Source of the DNA: Corylus avellana | Lineage: Eukaryota; Streptophyta; Magnoliopsida; Fagales; Betulaceae | Assembly: GCF_901000735.1 (NCBI RefSeq) | Contig: NC_081545.1 | Span: forward strand, 12,493,132-12,557,131 | Reading direction: 5' to 3' | DNA: 64,000 nucleotides | The notes under the pieces: model-generated | What the model was told of the DNA's origin: nothing | The model's input: the letters and a program-made list of their open reading frames with translations, nothing else | The model's database searches: none | Made by a program: the position numbers and the translations under genes | Part shown: positions 1 to 10,512 of the stretch, one piece after another | How the letters are laid out: each line of letters begins with the position of its first letter | How positions within the stretch are numbered: the first letter of the stretch is position 1

Positions 1-641
1 TTGTTCCTTTCCGTTTCTTGGAATTGCTTATTTTGGGAATTCGAAGATGAATTCATAATGTACAAAATCTAAAGCTTTTATATACAAGAGTTGTAGGATA
101 TTTTGAAATTATAAATATTTTAGTTTTATATTTTATTTCTTCTTTAAAAAAAAAAAACATTTTATATTTAAGTGGAGAATTGTTTATGCATGGTGGCCAT
201 ATAAAGGTTTCAAGCTTTTTGGCTAACGTGAATTTTGGTTAAGGTAATATCTTTCGACTCTTGGGTTTTTATTGTAGACATCTAGTAATTTCTAGGAGTT
301 TTTTACTTTTGGGCAAAAGCCATGTCTAATCGAGCAGGAAAATTGAATTTGAATTTATTTGAGCTCATAGTTGTTTACGCATTGTGACCTCGAAAACGTT
401 TTATGGCTTTTGACTACCATGAATTTTTGTTAAGATCATGTCTCCCAACTCTTGAGCTTTTGTTATAGTCATCCATTAATTTTTAACTACAAGAAAAGGC
501 CATTTTGCATAGTTTAAATTTTTGTTGTTTCCTTTAAATGACACAAAAACATAATTTTTACATCACTCATTTATAAACAACATAATAGTTAAAAAAAATA
601 TAGTCGTTTACTATTTAAATGACACAACTTTCACAATATAC

Positions 642-2628
642 TTCTGAAACCTAAGTATCAAGAGAACTTGATGGGATGATTTGAAAGCCTTAGGCTCTTC
701 TCTTTTTGTATACTTAGTAGGGAAGAGAAATTTCAGATATTGGCATTGTGGGACAAGTAGCAAATGAAGAGTCCCACTAGGACAAGAAGACAGGAATGGA
801 CGGCTAGGGTTTCTCCAAGCCTCCACTCCATTGCCACATGGGCAAGGGAGAAACTCTCCCTGGGCCATGCGGCTCCTTCCCTGGGAGCATGGGCCTGGGA
901 TCTAATCCCTGGTCCTTTCTTATGCAGTCCAACGCATAGGGCCAGAGAAAATTTCCTGGCCTTAGGCTCTCATGCTTCATTTAAGGTTCATGGGCTTTAT
1001 CCCATGTTTTAAATAAATAAAACATTTAGCATAATAAATAAGAAAGCATTTATATGGTTATATTATATTAGCTTGGTGAGGGAGTTAAAGGAAAAAATAA
1101 TTATTAGCTTAAATATTTCCGTAATCATGTCTCCCTGACATTTGTTCCACAATAATATTTTAATCACAATTAATTCTACTAAATAATTGTAACTGCACTC
1201 CAATAAATATTTTGTTTAAGCAAGTAATACCTTTGACTTATACTTGACTTTTGATCCTTCCATAAATTTTCCGTAGTAGAATTAAGGTTAAGGATACTGC
1301 CACTTAATTCTCTACATCTTTTCCTTGACTCACTGACTTTACGTTATTCTTATAATGTGAAGATCATATATATATATATATATATTGGTATACCAACCAA
1401 AATGCTATGGCCAAAGACTTGAGAATAATATCAATAAAATCTATCTCAAGGGAAAATTTCTTATCTCTTTGTCTACCTGACAAAAGATTTGGATTTCTTC
1501 TTGAAGTTGGTGTTTCCACAATATTATATGTGATTACCCAACGTACTGAGTAATATTGACCGATGATAGGTCTCACTCTTAGATACATTTAAGTAATCAA
1601 CAATTCACATTTGAGTTCATGAAGTTCTTAGAATTTAGAATCAACGTCCAATGAAGCATTAAAGGAGTTTACTATCATTTTTATCAATATACAGTATTTT
1701 ATGGAAAGAAAACTCCTTGGTCCATTCAGTGCCTTAGGGTCTCAGTACAATATTGTAACACTCCGGTCCCATATTGGGAAGAAGCCCACATGGAATGGGT
1801 GGTTTATAAAGATAGTCATGGGTGTTAAGTCCAACATTACCTAGTTACTAGGTGAAACTGGGCTTTATAATAAATTGTAGGGAAGCTCCAAATTGACATC
1901 TCCTTTTGGGGTAATAGTGTTGATGTGGCTAGTGCTTTTTCTTGGCCATTACAAATGGTATCAGAACCACCTAGTAGCGCTAGGTCATGTGGTATAGCAG
2001 CACTGCATGACGTGGCCCTGATAAGGATGTCAGAAATTTAAGAGGGAGAGTTTGTAACACCCCGGTCCCATATTGGGAAGATGAGAAGAAGCCCACATAG
2101 AGTCGGTGGTTTATAAAGATAGACATGGGTGCTAAGTCCCACATTGCCTAGTTACTAGGTGAAACTAGGCTTTATAATGAATTGTAGGGAAGCTCCAAAT
2201 TGACTAGTCCTTTTAGGGTAATAGCGTAGATGTAGCTAGTGCTTTTCCTTGGGCCATTACAATACACGTTAATCCTGAAGTCAACGCTTCCCTTGATCAA
2301 GGTAGATCACCAAGATTTGATATGTAACAGTATTACTCAAAATGAAATACCCAGTTCCATTTACCGACTACGAACTTTATACATTTAATGATACAAAGAT
2401 TGTGGACTAAGACCTTGAGTGATAACTACGTTGCTCACACCCATGGCCATATGCAATGTAATCCTAGGACCTTTCACATGCATGATGAACTATTGGTAAT
2501 AGACATGTAAAAGATGATATATGTCATATGCTCAAAATGATTTAATCAATGAATAAAAACATATATTCATTGACGTTAAATGTCATTATGCATCTAAGAT
2601 CATTGGGATTCGGGGCATAATCCCAACA
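642..2628 (-). mobile_element. LTR-like insert inside CACTA copy 1 (probable copia solo LTR)
   Basis: On the minus strand this begins TGTTGGGATTATGCCC, a start I associate with plant copia LTRs. It is about 1.48 kb after subtracting the nested TRIM. TATAC occurs on both sides (637-641 and 2629-2633). Bringing those flanks together recreates a CACTA subterminal repeat that also occurs intact at about 2692-2725, so the insertion boundaries are well supported. The far end lacks a clean CA terminus, so the exact last bases and the superfamily are uncertain. A (TA)n tract near 1366-1385 could be its TATA region. The short open frames at 611-1012 are not recognisable proteins. Confidence 0.5.
1754..2261 (+). 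mobile_element. TRIM element, copy 1
   Basis: This is a complete terminal-repeat retrotransposon in miniature, 508 bp long. The LTRs are 1754-1953 and 2053-2261, beginning TGTAACAC and ending CCATTACA (TGTAA/TTACA inverted ends). The internal segment is about 100 bp. A PBS, TGGTATCAGAACC, starts 3 bp after the first LTR (tRNA-iMet type, one mismatch), and a purine tract AAGAGGGAGAG lies just before the second LTR. There is no coding capacity. Flanks are ATAT and ATAC, an imperfect TSD. Mobilisation would have required proteins from another retrotransposon. Confidence 0.85.
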
Positions 2629-3274
2629 TATACGTCATTTGAAAAGTAAACAACATAAAAAACAAAAAAAATGTTTTCATTTACTGTGCAAATGACACAA
2701 CTTCCACAATATATGCCGTTTGCATAGTAAACAACATCATTTATAAAAACATGTCGTTTAATAGTAAATGACCTGTTTGTGTTGACGTTGTTTACTGTTA
2801 AACGACGTCAACTTTAAAAACCTAATGTCGTTTGGCCAGGCAAACGATGTTAAAGTTAATTAAATGAGACCAAGTGTGGCTGAAGAATGTCGTTTAATAG
2901 TAGAGCGATGTGAATAAAATCCATTTATTGAAACCCACGTTTCCCTCCTCACACCTAAACTAACACTTTGAATTTTTTGAAATCCGGCCACCAACGTTTC
3001 CCTCCTCACACCTAACCCCACACTTTGAATTTCTTGAAATACCACCTAAATTCGACACCCTTCTTTCTTTTTGTCATGCTGAGTACTCCACACGCCACAA
3101 CCTCATAAAAGAAGGGGTTTTTCTTCTTCTTTGTACACACTTTTTTTTTAAATATATATTTCTGCTTCTCTCCTCCCCATGGGCAAAAACAAGAAAAAAC
3201 TGAAACATTCCAAAACCACATCTCTCTATCTCTCTTCCACTCTCAAAAATCCTCTCTCCTCTCAAATTTTCCTC

Positions 3275-3486
3275 ATGAACAACCTCTAGCTTCTCTCTTG
3301 GCTCTTTCTCTGGCTTGCATTGTGAGCGAGTCTTCTCCGACCTTCACATCATTGAAATGTCCTCCTCGGCCAAATTCACTAGCGTTGGAGCCTATGTTAA
3401 CCTGGACAAGTTCTTCAAGGACATTGAGTCCATGAAGGAAGAGCTCATTAAGCTGGACTACCTTAACCATGCTCTAAGTAGCGCAT
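3275..3486 (+). pseudogene. Captured syntaxin (SYP12-type) N-terminal fragment, copy 1
   Basis: The sequence starts with an ATG (MNNL, then a frame break). After a short SSFS-like stretch it reads on in the frame of a 125-aa open frame (3315-3692) with the segment VNLDKFFKDIESMKEEL at about 3393-3443. Plant plasma-membrane Qa-SNAREs of the SYP121/122 group begin MNDLFSSSFSRF and carry a very similar NLDKFFEDVESVKEEL segment opening the Habc region. Here the match stops after about 70 residues; no SNARE motif or membrane anchor follows. This is a transposon-borne exon fragment, not a working syntaxin. The identification is from motif memory. Confidence 0.65.
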
Positions 3487-3505
3487 CCTATACCTCATCC
3501 AGCCT

Positions 3506-3646
3506 GTCTCCATGTCCCATGATGTCTACCTCTCCTCCATCACCCCCATCGCCAATGTCTACTTTCTCTCCCTTTGTCTCTCCAACTCTACATACATCTA
3601 CCTCTTTGTCACCTTCATCCAGATGCTCAAGGCCCTTATGCCCTTA
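3506..3646 (+). pseudogene. Captured sugar-phosphate translocator fragment, copy 1
   Basis: In the frame set by the ATG at 3512, about 45 codons are open and read as membrane protein, including [17 protein letters not shown] at the end. Plant putative sugar-phosphate/phosphate translocators of the At4g32390/At2g25520 group (drug/metabolite transporter superfamily) have a near-identical segment, [19 protein letters not shown], preceded by a similar VPIGALYSLSLWLSN helix. Both helices are recognisable here. The fragment lies about 20 bp after the syntaxin fragment and in another frame, so the two were joined at DNA level. It is far too short to function as a transporter. Confidence 0.75.
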
Positions 3647-4542
3647 CGATTTAGGGCTTTATAACTTTGATTTCATTGGATTGTGGTTTTGAATTTCTTA
3701 CTTGGTTCTTAAGAAACTCCAAAAAGGAAAATATCAGGAGATTTAAAAAAAAAAAGATTTTATGTAGATTTACCATGTTTGTTTAAATAAATGACATAAA
3801 TCTGTTACGTCGTTTGTACATTTAAACAAAGTAAATAATGTACGTTGTTTTTCAAACGATGTTTGTTGGTTTTACATCGTCTAGCCCTAAACAACTAAAA
3901 TTAATGTCGTTTCACTATACAAATGATGTAAATAATTTTCTTGACCCCATGTTTACACCATTTGATAAACAATGTTAAATAAGCATCATCAATTGATTGA
4001 CGTCATTTATTCTATTATCCACATCGTTTTTCAAACGACGTGAAAAGTAGTTTTTTTTGCAGTGTTTGAAATTTGTTTTTTATGGAAACAGTCATCTTTA
4101 ATTGAGCTTGAAAGTTGCATTTGAATTTTTTTAGGTTTTTAGTGTTGGCCTATTCAGTTATCAAAATAAGCATTGTAAGTCTTGAAAAACTTTGTTGTTT
4201 TGGTGGTTTTATTTTAAAGTTGAAGTTGTGGAATTTATAGTAGTGTGTGTTGCTTGGTTTTAGATTGGCCTAATTCAATGATCGTTCTTGTAATGTCTGT
4301 GTGTTTAAAACTTTGAGTGTTTGTATGTAAAACCTTAGGGGTTGTTTGAGGGGTGTTCTCAGTGTTTTTACGATCTTCTAAGAAGTTCTCTGGTTTTCCG
4401 TCAAAAGTTTCATTAGGACGAGGCTCGTAACGAGACTGAATAATGAGCCTTCTGTTTTCCCGTTAGAATAGAACATGTAATGGGAGCAAAAATTGGTCTC
4501 CTTGTTTTCTTGTCAGGAGGATCGTCAAGGCGAGGATGTGAC

Positions 4543-6333
4543 TTTAAGAAAGACAGCTATAAGTTATGATCATACCTTCATCCACATTTGCCAAATCTTC
4601 CATGTAACTTTAAGAAAGACAGTTTGCATATCATAACTTATGAACTTAATCTTTGGCCATCCTCTTCTCTAAAACTTAAATTGACCTTTGATAAATGATT
4701 GATCAAACCTATACTAGCTTGTCACAGCTAGTTCCATTAAACACTTAAACTGGAATTTTCATTGCTGGCCAATAGTAATCTTTCTTACGATTTACTTGAA
4801 CCCATAACATGGATCATACCTATGCAAAAACAGCTTCCAAACAAAGCATTGCAATAAAATTTTGATGTAATTTCCTCCGAAAAAAATTATCCTTAAAATC
4901 CACTAATTCACAGCGTAACAATAATCCTATAGTCCTTATGAATCCAAATTTACCCAAAGTAATATATTCCTCAAAACACTGTTAAAGATGAACCATCAAT
5001 TAACTTTAGTACCTTTATTCCATAATCAAAAATCAAGGATAGCTGCTTATATCTTAAGATCGACCGAGTCCGAAAAGAGAATTAGCAACCCATTCTAGCC
5101 CATGGAAATCACGTCAATGTTGAATTATTTAACAAATCACAACCTAAAGACTCAATAAGATGTCTCAAAATATAATACGACTTTAACTAAAGTCTAATGT
5201 CAAAATACCATAACGTTTGAAAAATTATGACTCCCATATATCTAGATAAATTACTTATCCAACTTTACCAAACATATACATCATAAATCCATCTTACCCT
5301 TGTAGTGGAGATTGTAGAATCACACAAGTATATAAATCCAGTTTTATAAGAAATTCATAATCTTGTGTGAAACCTCAAAACCTTTCATTAATCAAAACAA
5401 CCACTATAATTTTAGATGCACATAGTTTAGATAACAGGGTTTGTGTACCTCAATACTCATGATGGTCAAATAATCATCTAATCACTCCTATGAACATTAT
5501 TGATATAATTCTAATAATTTTAATCTTAACTAATCTTAGCATTCTCTTCAAAGTCCTCAATATATCATCACTATGGATTTCTCAACCTTTGAATTTAAGA
5601 CACGTCCTAATAAAACAATTTAAACCATACCAGTACAAAACGTATATGTCTTTGCAAGAATCATAAATCCTAGTTATCACTAGATTTATTGAAGTGTTAA
5701 CAAGATCCACACTTTTAACAATTTAGTCCTCAAGTTATATAATATTCTAAATTCATTCCATCAAAATTCATAATAACCTTTCCTCTACTAGACCTCTTAA
5801 TCTTGGTTTCTATCTCAAAAACCTACAATTAATCACTATCTAACAGTGAGACTAATCTTAAGTAAATACTTCACTCTAGATCCTTTATACCTTAGTCCTT
5901 AAATATCAACTTAAATGCATTCATTTCTAGAGGTCGTTACTTACTTTACTCCATGTTGCGCCACTTTGATAACATATTGAGAACCATTGGTATTAAATAA
6001 GCTATCCACAAACGAAAAATTTGATTATTGAGGTGGAATCCTACCAATCTTCACCCATTATCATCCTAGTCATTAAGACAACTTGAGTCTTATTCTCCTC
6101 TTTAATCAATGCCTGTAAAGGATTAAACAAATTAGTGCAATTATAAAGCATCTACTTTGGTATCACACCAATTAACTAGTCATTGTGTGCATACTAATCT
6201 AAGTCCTAATTTCCCCAAATCTCTTCTTCTACTTAAGACCTAATGCTTCAGCAATGATCATCACCAAATAGGTCATTAATCCAAACTTAATATCCTCAAG
6301 TAACTGATGTCTCCCAATCAACTGAACCTCTTT
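4543..6333 (-). mobile_element. Non-coding interior of a minus-strand LTR retrotransposon (E2)
   Basis: This lies directly downstream (minus strand) of the PBS at 6334-6345, so it is the 5' leader/internal region of the element whose LTR is 6348-8431. I see no gag or other coding frame in its 1.8 kb. A short inverted pair, ATAAGTTATGAT and ATCATAACTTAT, flanks the left edge near 4560-4645, next to the break of the 4.5 kb duplication. Confidence 0.5.
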
Positions 6334-6345
6334 GCTCTGATACCA
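6334..6345 (-). promoter_or_regulatory. Primer-binding site (tRNA-iMet) of element E2
   Basis: On the minus strand this reads TGGTATCAGAGC, the standard complement of the plant initiator-tRNA 3' end. It lies 2 bp inside the LTR terminus (minus-strand LTR end CCTTTACA at 6348). Confidence 0.85.
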
Positions 6346-6347
6346 CC

Positions 6348-8431
6348 TGTAAAGGCCCAAGTTCTAGAGGTAGAGCGACTGAGAGCAATTGTAACATATT
6401 CTCATTTAATATATATATAATATATTTCTCCTACCAGATGCTCACCACAGAAACATAACATCGCCATAGTACTGTAAACTCTCATTATTATGAAATCACA
6501 AACACATAATGTGCTAGTATTCAATAATCTCAAAAAACAATAAAGTTACAGAGTCTATGTTTGTCCCAAGCGGTCTAGTCTATAGAATGGAGTCCCAGAA
6601 ACTTCTACTGCTACTGCTTCTGCTAGTCCCAAATGATCGAGACTTTATCTACCAAGAGGCCCATCGGTATACCTGTCCTCAGTACTACGATATATATGGT
6701 AATCTGAAAAGGATGTATAGGGAGAAGGGGTGAGTTCGACAACTCAGTATGTAGCCGCAACACCAAGATGCTATAAAACATGCTATGCAGATTTTTATGT
6801 CATAATCCAAGTCATGCACAATAACAATTTATGCGGAATAAAATAATAAAGCATGATAGTTGCAAAATGAGCAAGCACTTCCTTTTACTTTACTTCCAAA
6901 ATAATTGTTTTACCCTTTGACCCGAGACCGCAATTTTACCATGAACGGCGCATGTTAGCTTGTCCCGAAGAACCTATATGCTCATCCTATTCTCACAGGG
7001 GAGAGCTACCAGGTTGGAACTTCCCTAGATGAAGGCCACCTGGCCGGTAGCTCACATCTTCGGTGTGCTTGCCATGCTACTCATGCGGTACCGATCGTGA
7101 CAATAATTGTGCCTCGGGTTAAACATTTATGAACATGAATACACATGTAACAGTTCATACGATCTTCTTCCATAATGGATAATAGACTTTGAAACTTTGT
7201 GAGCTCCTTATATTCATAATCACATTCATGCATAACTCATCAAAATGTGAAATAAAACTTGGCATTAAAATATGAAAGGAAGTGCAATTTCAAATCATGT
7301 AAGTAAATGATTTATAAAATCCCCAACATTTTTCAAAAGATTTATAATAAAATCTGTTCGGGTTTTTGGTGTTGTGTCCCCTTACCTGGCATTGCATATC
7401 CTTAATTTGATTCCGCATTCAACTCACAATTCCTTGGAGAGTTCTTATATATATATATATATATATTTTCTTCTTCTTCTTCCTCTTTTTTCCTCTTCTT
7501 TCTTTTCTGTCTTCTCTCTTTTCTTTTCGCTTTCTTGTATTTTATTTTATTATTGTTTTTTTCTTTCCTGGCAGCACACCCTTTCGGTTCTCTCCCTCAT
7601 CTCACTCTCATTTGAGTTGTGATCTAATGGGGGAAAATTGCTCCCCTTTGTAAGATGTAAGAGCTGGCCGCATGTGGGACATTTGTCCCACATGTGGTCT
7701 ACCCACCTGCTGAACCAGTACAACTATAAAATAAGCTTGACACCTTAGCTGCCCAGGTGTTCACTGAGAAAGCAATGGGAGCATGCTGTATGCCATCTGT
7801 AATTTTAGTTGTCGACCAAGTGGGTCAATTAGGCATGCAATGCTTATACCTTAACACTTAGGTGTCTTGACATTAACCTATCCAATTAATTTCCCAAATC
7901 GCAGGTACTTTAACTACTTGACAGCTTAACCTATTAAACTTGGAAAAATCATATCTCTTTCAATTAAACTCCAAATGACACGAAATTTTGCTTGAAATTT
8001 TCTTCATTCAAAGACTTACCACACATCCAAAAATCATAACAACCCATAACTTTTGGTACCTCAAAAGTTCCTCAAAATTATATGGCTCTGTTTGATTGAA
8101 ATTCCTGTTCTAACACTTGCATTTTCTAAAAATCATAACTCCTTCTACAAGCATCCAAAAATCATGAAACCACTTTTACAATCTTGCTTTCTCATCATTG
8201 TATAAGGTCTTAAAACAGATTTAATTAAGGTCACTCATTGAATTTCTGGTGTCCAAAATAATGTGACTTCTCTTTCAATAACCAACTAAATTTCTAACTA
8301 GCAATTTTCCATCATCTCTCACATTAAGTCTATTTACCTAACTCCATATAAATTTAAATAAAATTGCAAATCCTCCTTATCCTTGATATTAAGATCACCT
8401 TTATTCTAGGTATAAATTTTGGGGTATTACA
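6348..8431 (-). mobile_element. 5' LTR of minus-strand element E2 (Tekay/Del-like gypsy)
   Basis: The LTR is 2084 bp. On the minus strand it starts TGTAATACCCC and ends CTTTACA (TGTAA/TTACA inverted ends). The start, the length near 2 kb and the iMet PBS fit the Tekay/Del chromovirus group. It contains a (TA)n tract at about 7446-7467 followed by a pyrimidine-rich stretch. The small open frames inside it are low-complexity. It is inserted within a related LTR (8432-9232). Confidence 0.7.
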
Positions 8432-9232
8432 GCCATTCCCTAATGGATGGTCACCATAGGACTGACATCATTAATGGTCTGGACCACCCGAGGTCGGACT
8501 TGGTCGTACCACTAATGGGATGGACAATAGCGTACAATATTTGGGGCACCCATATTACAAGTCCCTTTGGACAGCGCCAACTCGACTGAGAATGGGTAAT
8601 ATCTTGAGTAGACCATACGACTGAATTATTGTTGTTACTCATGATTATAAGCATATATTATATCTATATCACATCCATGATAAACTGTCATAATGTTTCA
8701 AGTGCTTTATAAATAACTGAGTTCACCATTTAATGACAGATATGTAATGTGCATTTATACTCACCAAGTCATCGGACTTACCCTTGTATTATTTCCCTTT
8801 TTTTTCTCCATATGTACAACTATACAGTTATAGATAGTTTAGTGGAGATGGATACCGCGAAGCATCCGGTTGCCTTCGATTCGAATTGGGAGATGCTTGA
8901 GGACTTATTGCAAGCTTAGGCAGGAACTCGTGGTAACTAGTACTTTTGAGTTATGTTGTAGACTTAGAGCTTTTATGCATGTTTGCATATTAAGGTATAG
9001 CATGAATCCCTTGCAAAGATGATGACTTGTGTAGTGTGATTCTAGCTACTTTGATGTTCCTTGGTAGATGCGCTGGTTGTAATGACTATGTTTATAGAAT
9101 TTAGTACTTTCCGCTACCTAGTATCCTCTCTTTCCGAGGAGTAGAGGTCCCTGAGTCTTGTTTGGAGTGGAATAAGGCTGGGAAATGAACCGTCGAGTTA
9201 ATTGTTAGTTAATTAATTTCAGGGGCATTACA
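8432..9232 (-). mobile_element. Fragment of a second Tekay-like LTR (E1), minus strand
   Basis: On the minus strand it begins TGTAATGCCCCTGAAATTAA at 9232 and runs 801 bp until cut by LTR 6348-8431. Around 8450-8510 it resembles, in reverse orientation, the plus-strand LTR at about 45915-45970, so both belong to one broad family. There is no coding sequence. Confidence 0.6.
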
Positions 9233-9948
9233 TCAAGTATCGGAGTGTGGTAATAGAAGCGGCATTGGAAAGCTAACTGAAAATACTACAAACATTTTTA
9301 GATAAGAGTTTTTCTAGGAATCCTAGGGCTTCTAGGGTTTGCTTTACACGCTATAAATAGGCCTCAAATATTTGGAGAGAGGTGTGCTTAGTTTTAGACA
9401 AAAAATTTCTCATTGGAGGCTTAAAGAGTTGAAGAGCAGATGAACATGGTAGGAGGCCATCCCAACACCAACATGAGCAACTAAATTCATAATAGGGCAT
9501 TGATGTAGCCCTTTCCAAGTAACAGTGGTTTAATTGTATTTTAATTTTGGATTTTATAAATGCATGAAGGTTGTATAACTGTGAGAATTGATCTTAATAT
9601 TTATATTCAATCATTATGAAATTATTCTCATGTCTTACAAAGCTTTTTATATTGATTGAACTCAAGCATTCATATTTTCTGTGATTATATGAATGACCGT
9701 TATACAATTGATTTAATTCACTTATGATCCATAGAATTGTGATAGGCCCTGTCTAGGGAAGGGGAATTCGCTTTCACTCTAGTTTAGTGTATTGTGGGTC
9801 GACTATTCGTACTAAGCTAAAATGAGTTATGCTTATCCGTTGGTTGTGTGTAACTGATTAAGATATTTGATAGTCCATACCTAAGGAAGACAGATCGTAC
9901 CACATCTAGAGGTTAGGCAAATAGTCTGTGCCAACCAAAGATGGATTA
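9233..9948 (+). mobile_element. Fragment of an Athila-type LTR
   Basis: From about 9250 it resembles the middle of the LTRs at 16175 and 18988 (shared AAGCGGCATTG and the context of a TATAAATAGG box near 9350). It covers late U3 through R/U5 and is truncated on both sides, on the right by the 4.5 kb duplication. No gene. Confidence 0.55.
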
Positions 9949-10512
9949 TATACAAGAGTTGTAGGATATTTTGAAATTATAAATATTTTAATTTTATATT
10001 TTATGTCTTCTTAAAAAAAAAAAAAAAAACATTTTATATTTAAGTGGAGAATTGTTTATGCATGGTGGCCATATAAACGTTTGAAGCTTTTTGACTAATG
10101 TGAATTCTGGTTAAGGTAATATCTTTAGACTCTTGGGTTTTTATTGTAGACATCTAGTAATTTCTTAGAGTTTTTTACTTTTGGGCAAAAGGCATGTCTA
10201 ATCGAGCAGGAAAATTGAATTTGAATTTATTTGAGCACATAGTTGTTTAAGCATCGTGACCTTGAAAACATTTTATGGCTTTTGACTCCCATGAATTTTT
10301 GTGAAGATCATGTCTCCCAACTCTTGTGCGTTTGTTATAGTCATCCATTAATTTTTCACTACAAGAAAAGGCCTTCTGCATAGTTTAAATTTTTGTTTTT
10401 TTCCTTTAAACAACACAAAAACATAATTTTTACACCGCTTATTTATAAACAACATAATAGTTAAAAAAATGTAGTCGTTTACTATTTAAATGACACAACT
10501 TTCACAATATAG

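Larger units (their letters stand above)
485..4064. mobile_element. Non-autonomous CACTA (En/Spm) transposon, copy 1
   Basis: The left end reads AACTACAAGAAAAGG, which is CACTA with its first base mutated. The right end is the complement of CACTGCAAAAAAAACTAC. A 3-bp TTT target duplication flanks it (482-484 and 4065-4067). Subterminal zones are full of short motifs related to GTCGTTT and AAACGATGT in both orientations, typical of CACTA transposase-binding arrays. No transposase is visible. The interior holds an LTR-like insert with a TRIM inside it (642-2628), and fragments of a syntaxin gene and a sugar-phosphate translocator gene at 3275-3646. This is the architecture of a gene-capturing CACTA element. 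Confidence 0.8.
81..4542 (+). repeat. 4.5 kb duplicated block, copy 1
   Basis: This block matches 9949-14427 in the same orientation over its whole length, with scattered substitutions and small indels (by eye roughly 95% identical). The left boundary is at the shared TATACAAGAGTTGTAGG. The right boundary follows GAGGATGTGAC, inside a degenerate 60-bp tandem repeat, after which the two copies diverge completely. Both copies carry the same nested set of CACTA element, LTR-like insert and TRIM, so the duplication came after those insertions. The sequence flanking the CACTA element on both sides is probably copia LTR DNA, because in copy 2 it runs on into a copia LTR, PBS and gag. Confidence 0.9.

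Noticed and set aside
764..1012. 82-aa frame and its 10635-10919 partner as a possible captured gene
   Set aside because: It is open in both copies but matches no family I recognise, sits in the R/U5 part of the LTR-like insert, and has an equally long frame on the other strand.
1754..2261. Cassandra-type TRIM with a 5S rRNA promoter
   Set aside because: No 5S-like A box, intermediate element or C box is visible in the LTRs.
3315..3692. An intact host gene at 3315-3692
   Set aside because: The 125-aa frame fuses a syntaxin piece with an out-of-frame reading of the translocator piece; it lies inside a CACTA element and has no complete domain.
7374..7622. 82-aa hydrophobic frame in the E2 LTR
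   Set aside because: Encoded by (TA)n and a TTC/CTT pyrimidine tract; low-complexity, in non-coding LTR.
9234..9248. A PBS-like TCAAGTATCGGAGTG after an LTR end
   Set aside because: The adjoining LTR (8432-9232) is on the minus strand and starts there, so a PBS cannot follow on the plus strand; the match to TGGTATCAGAGT is weak.
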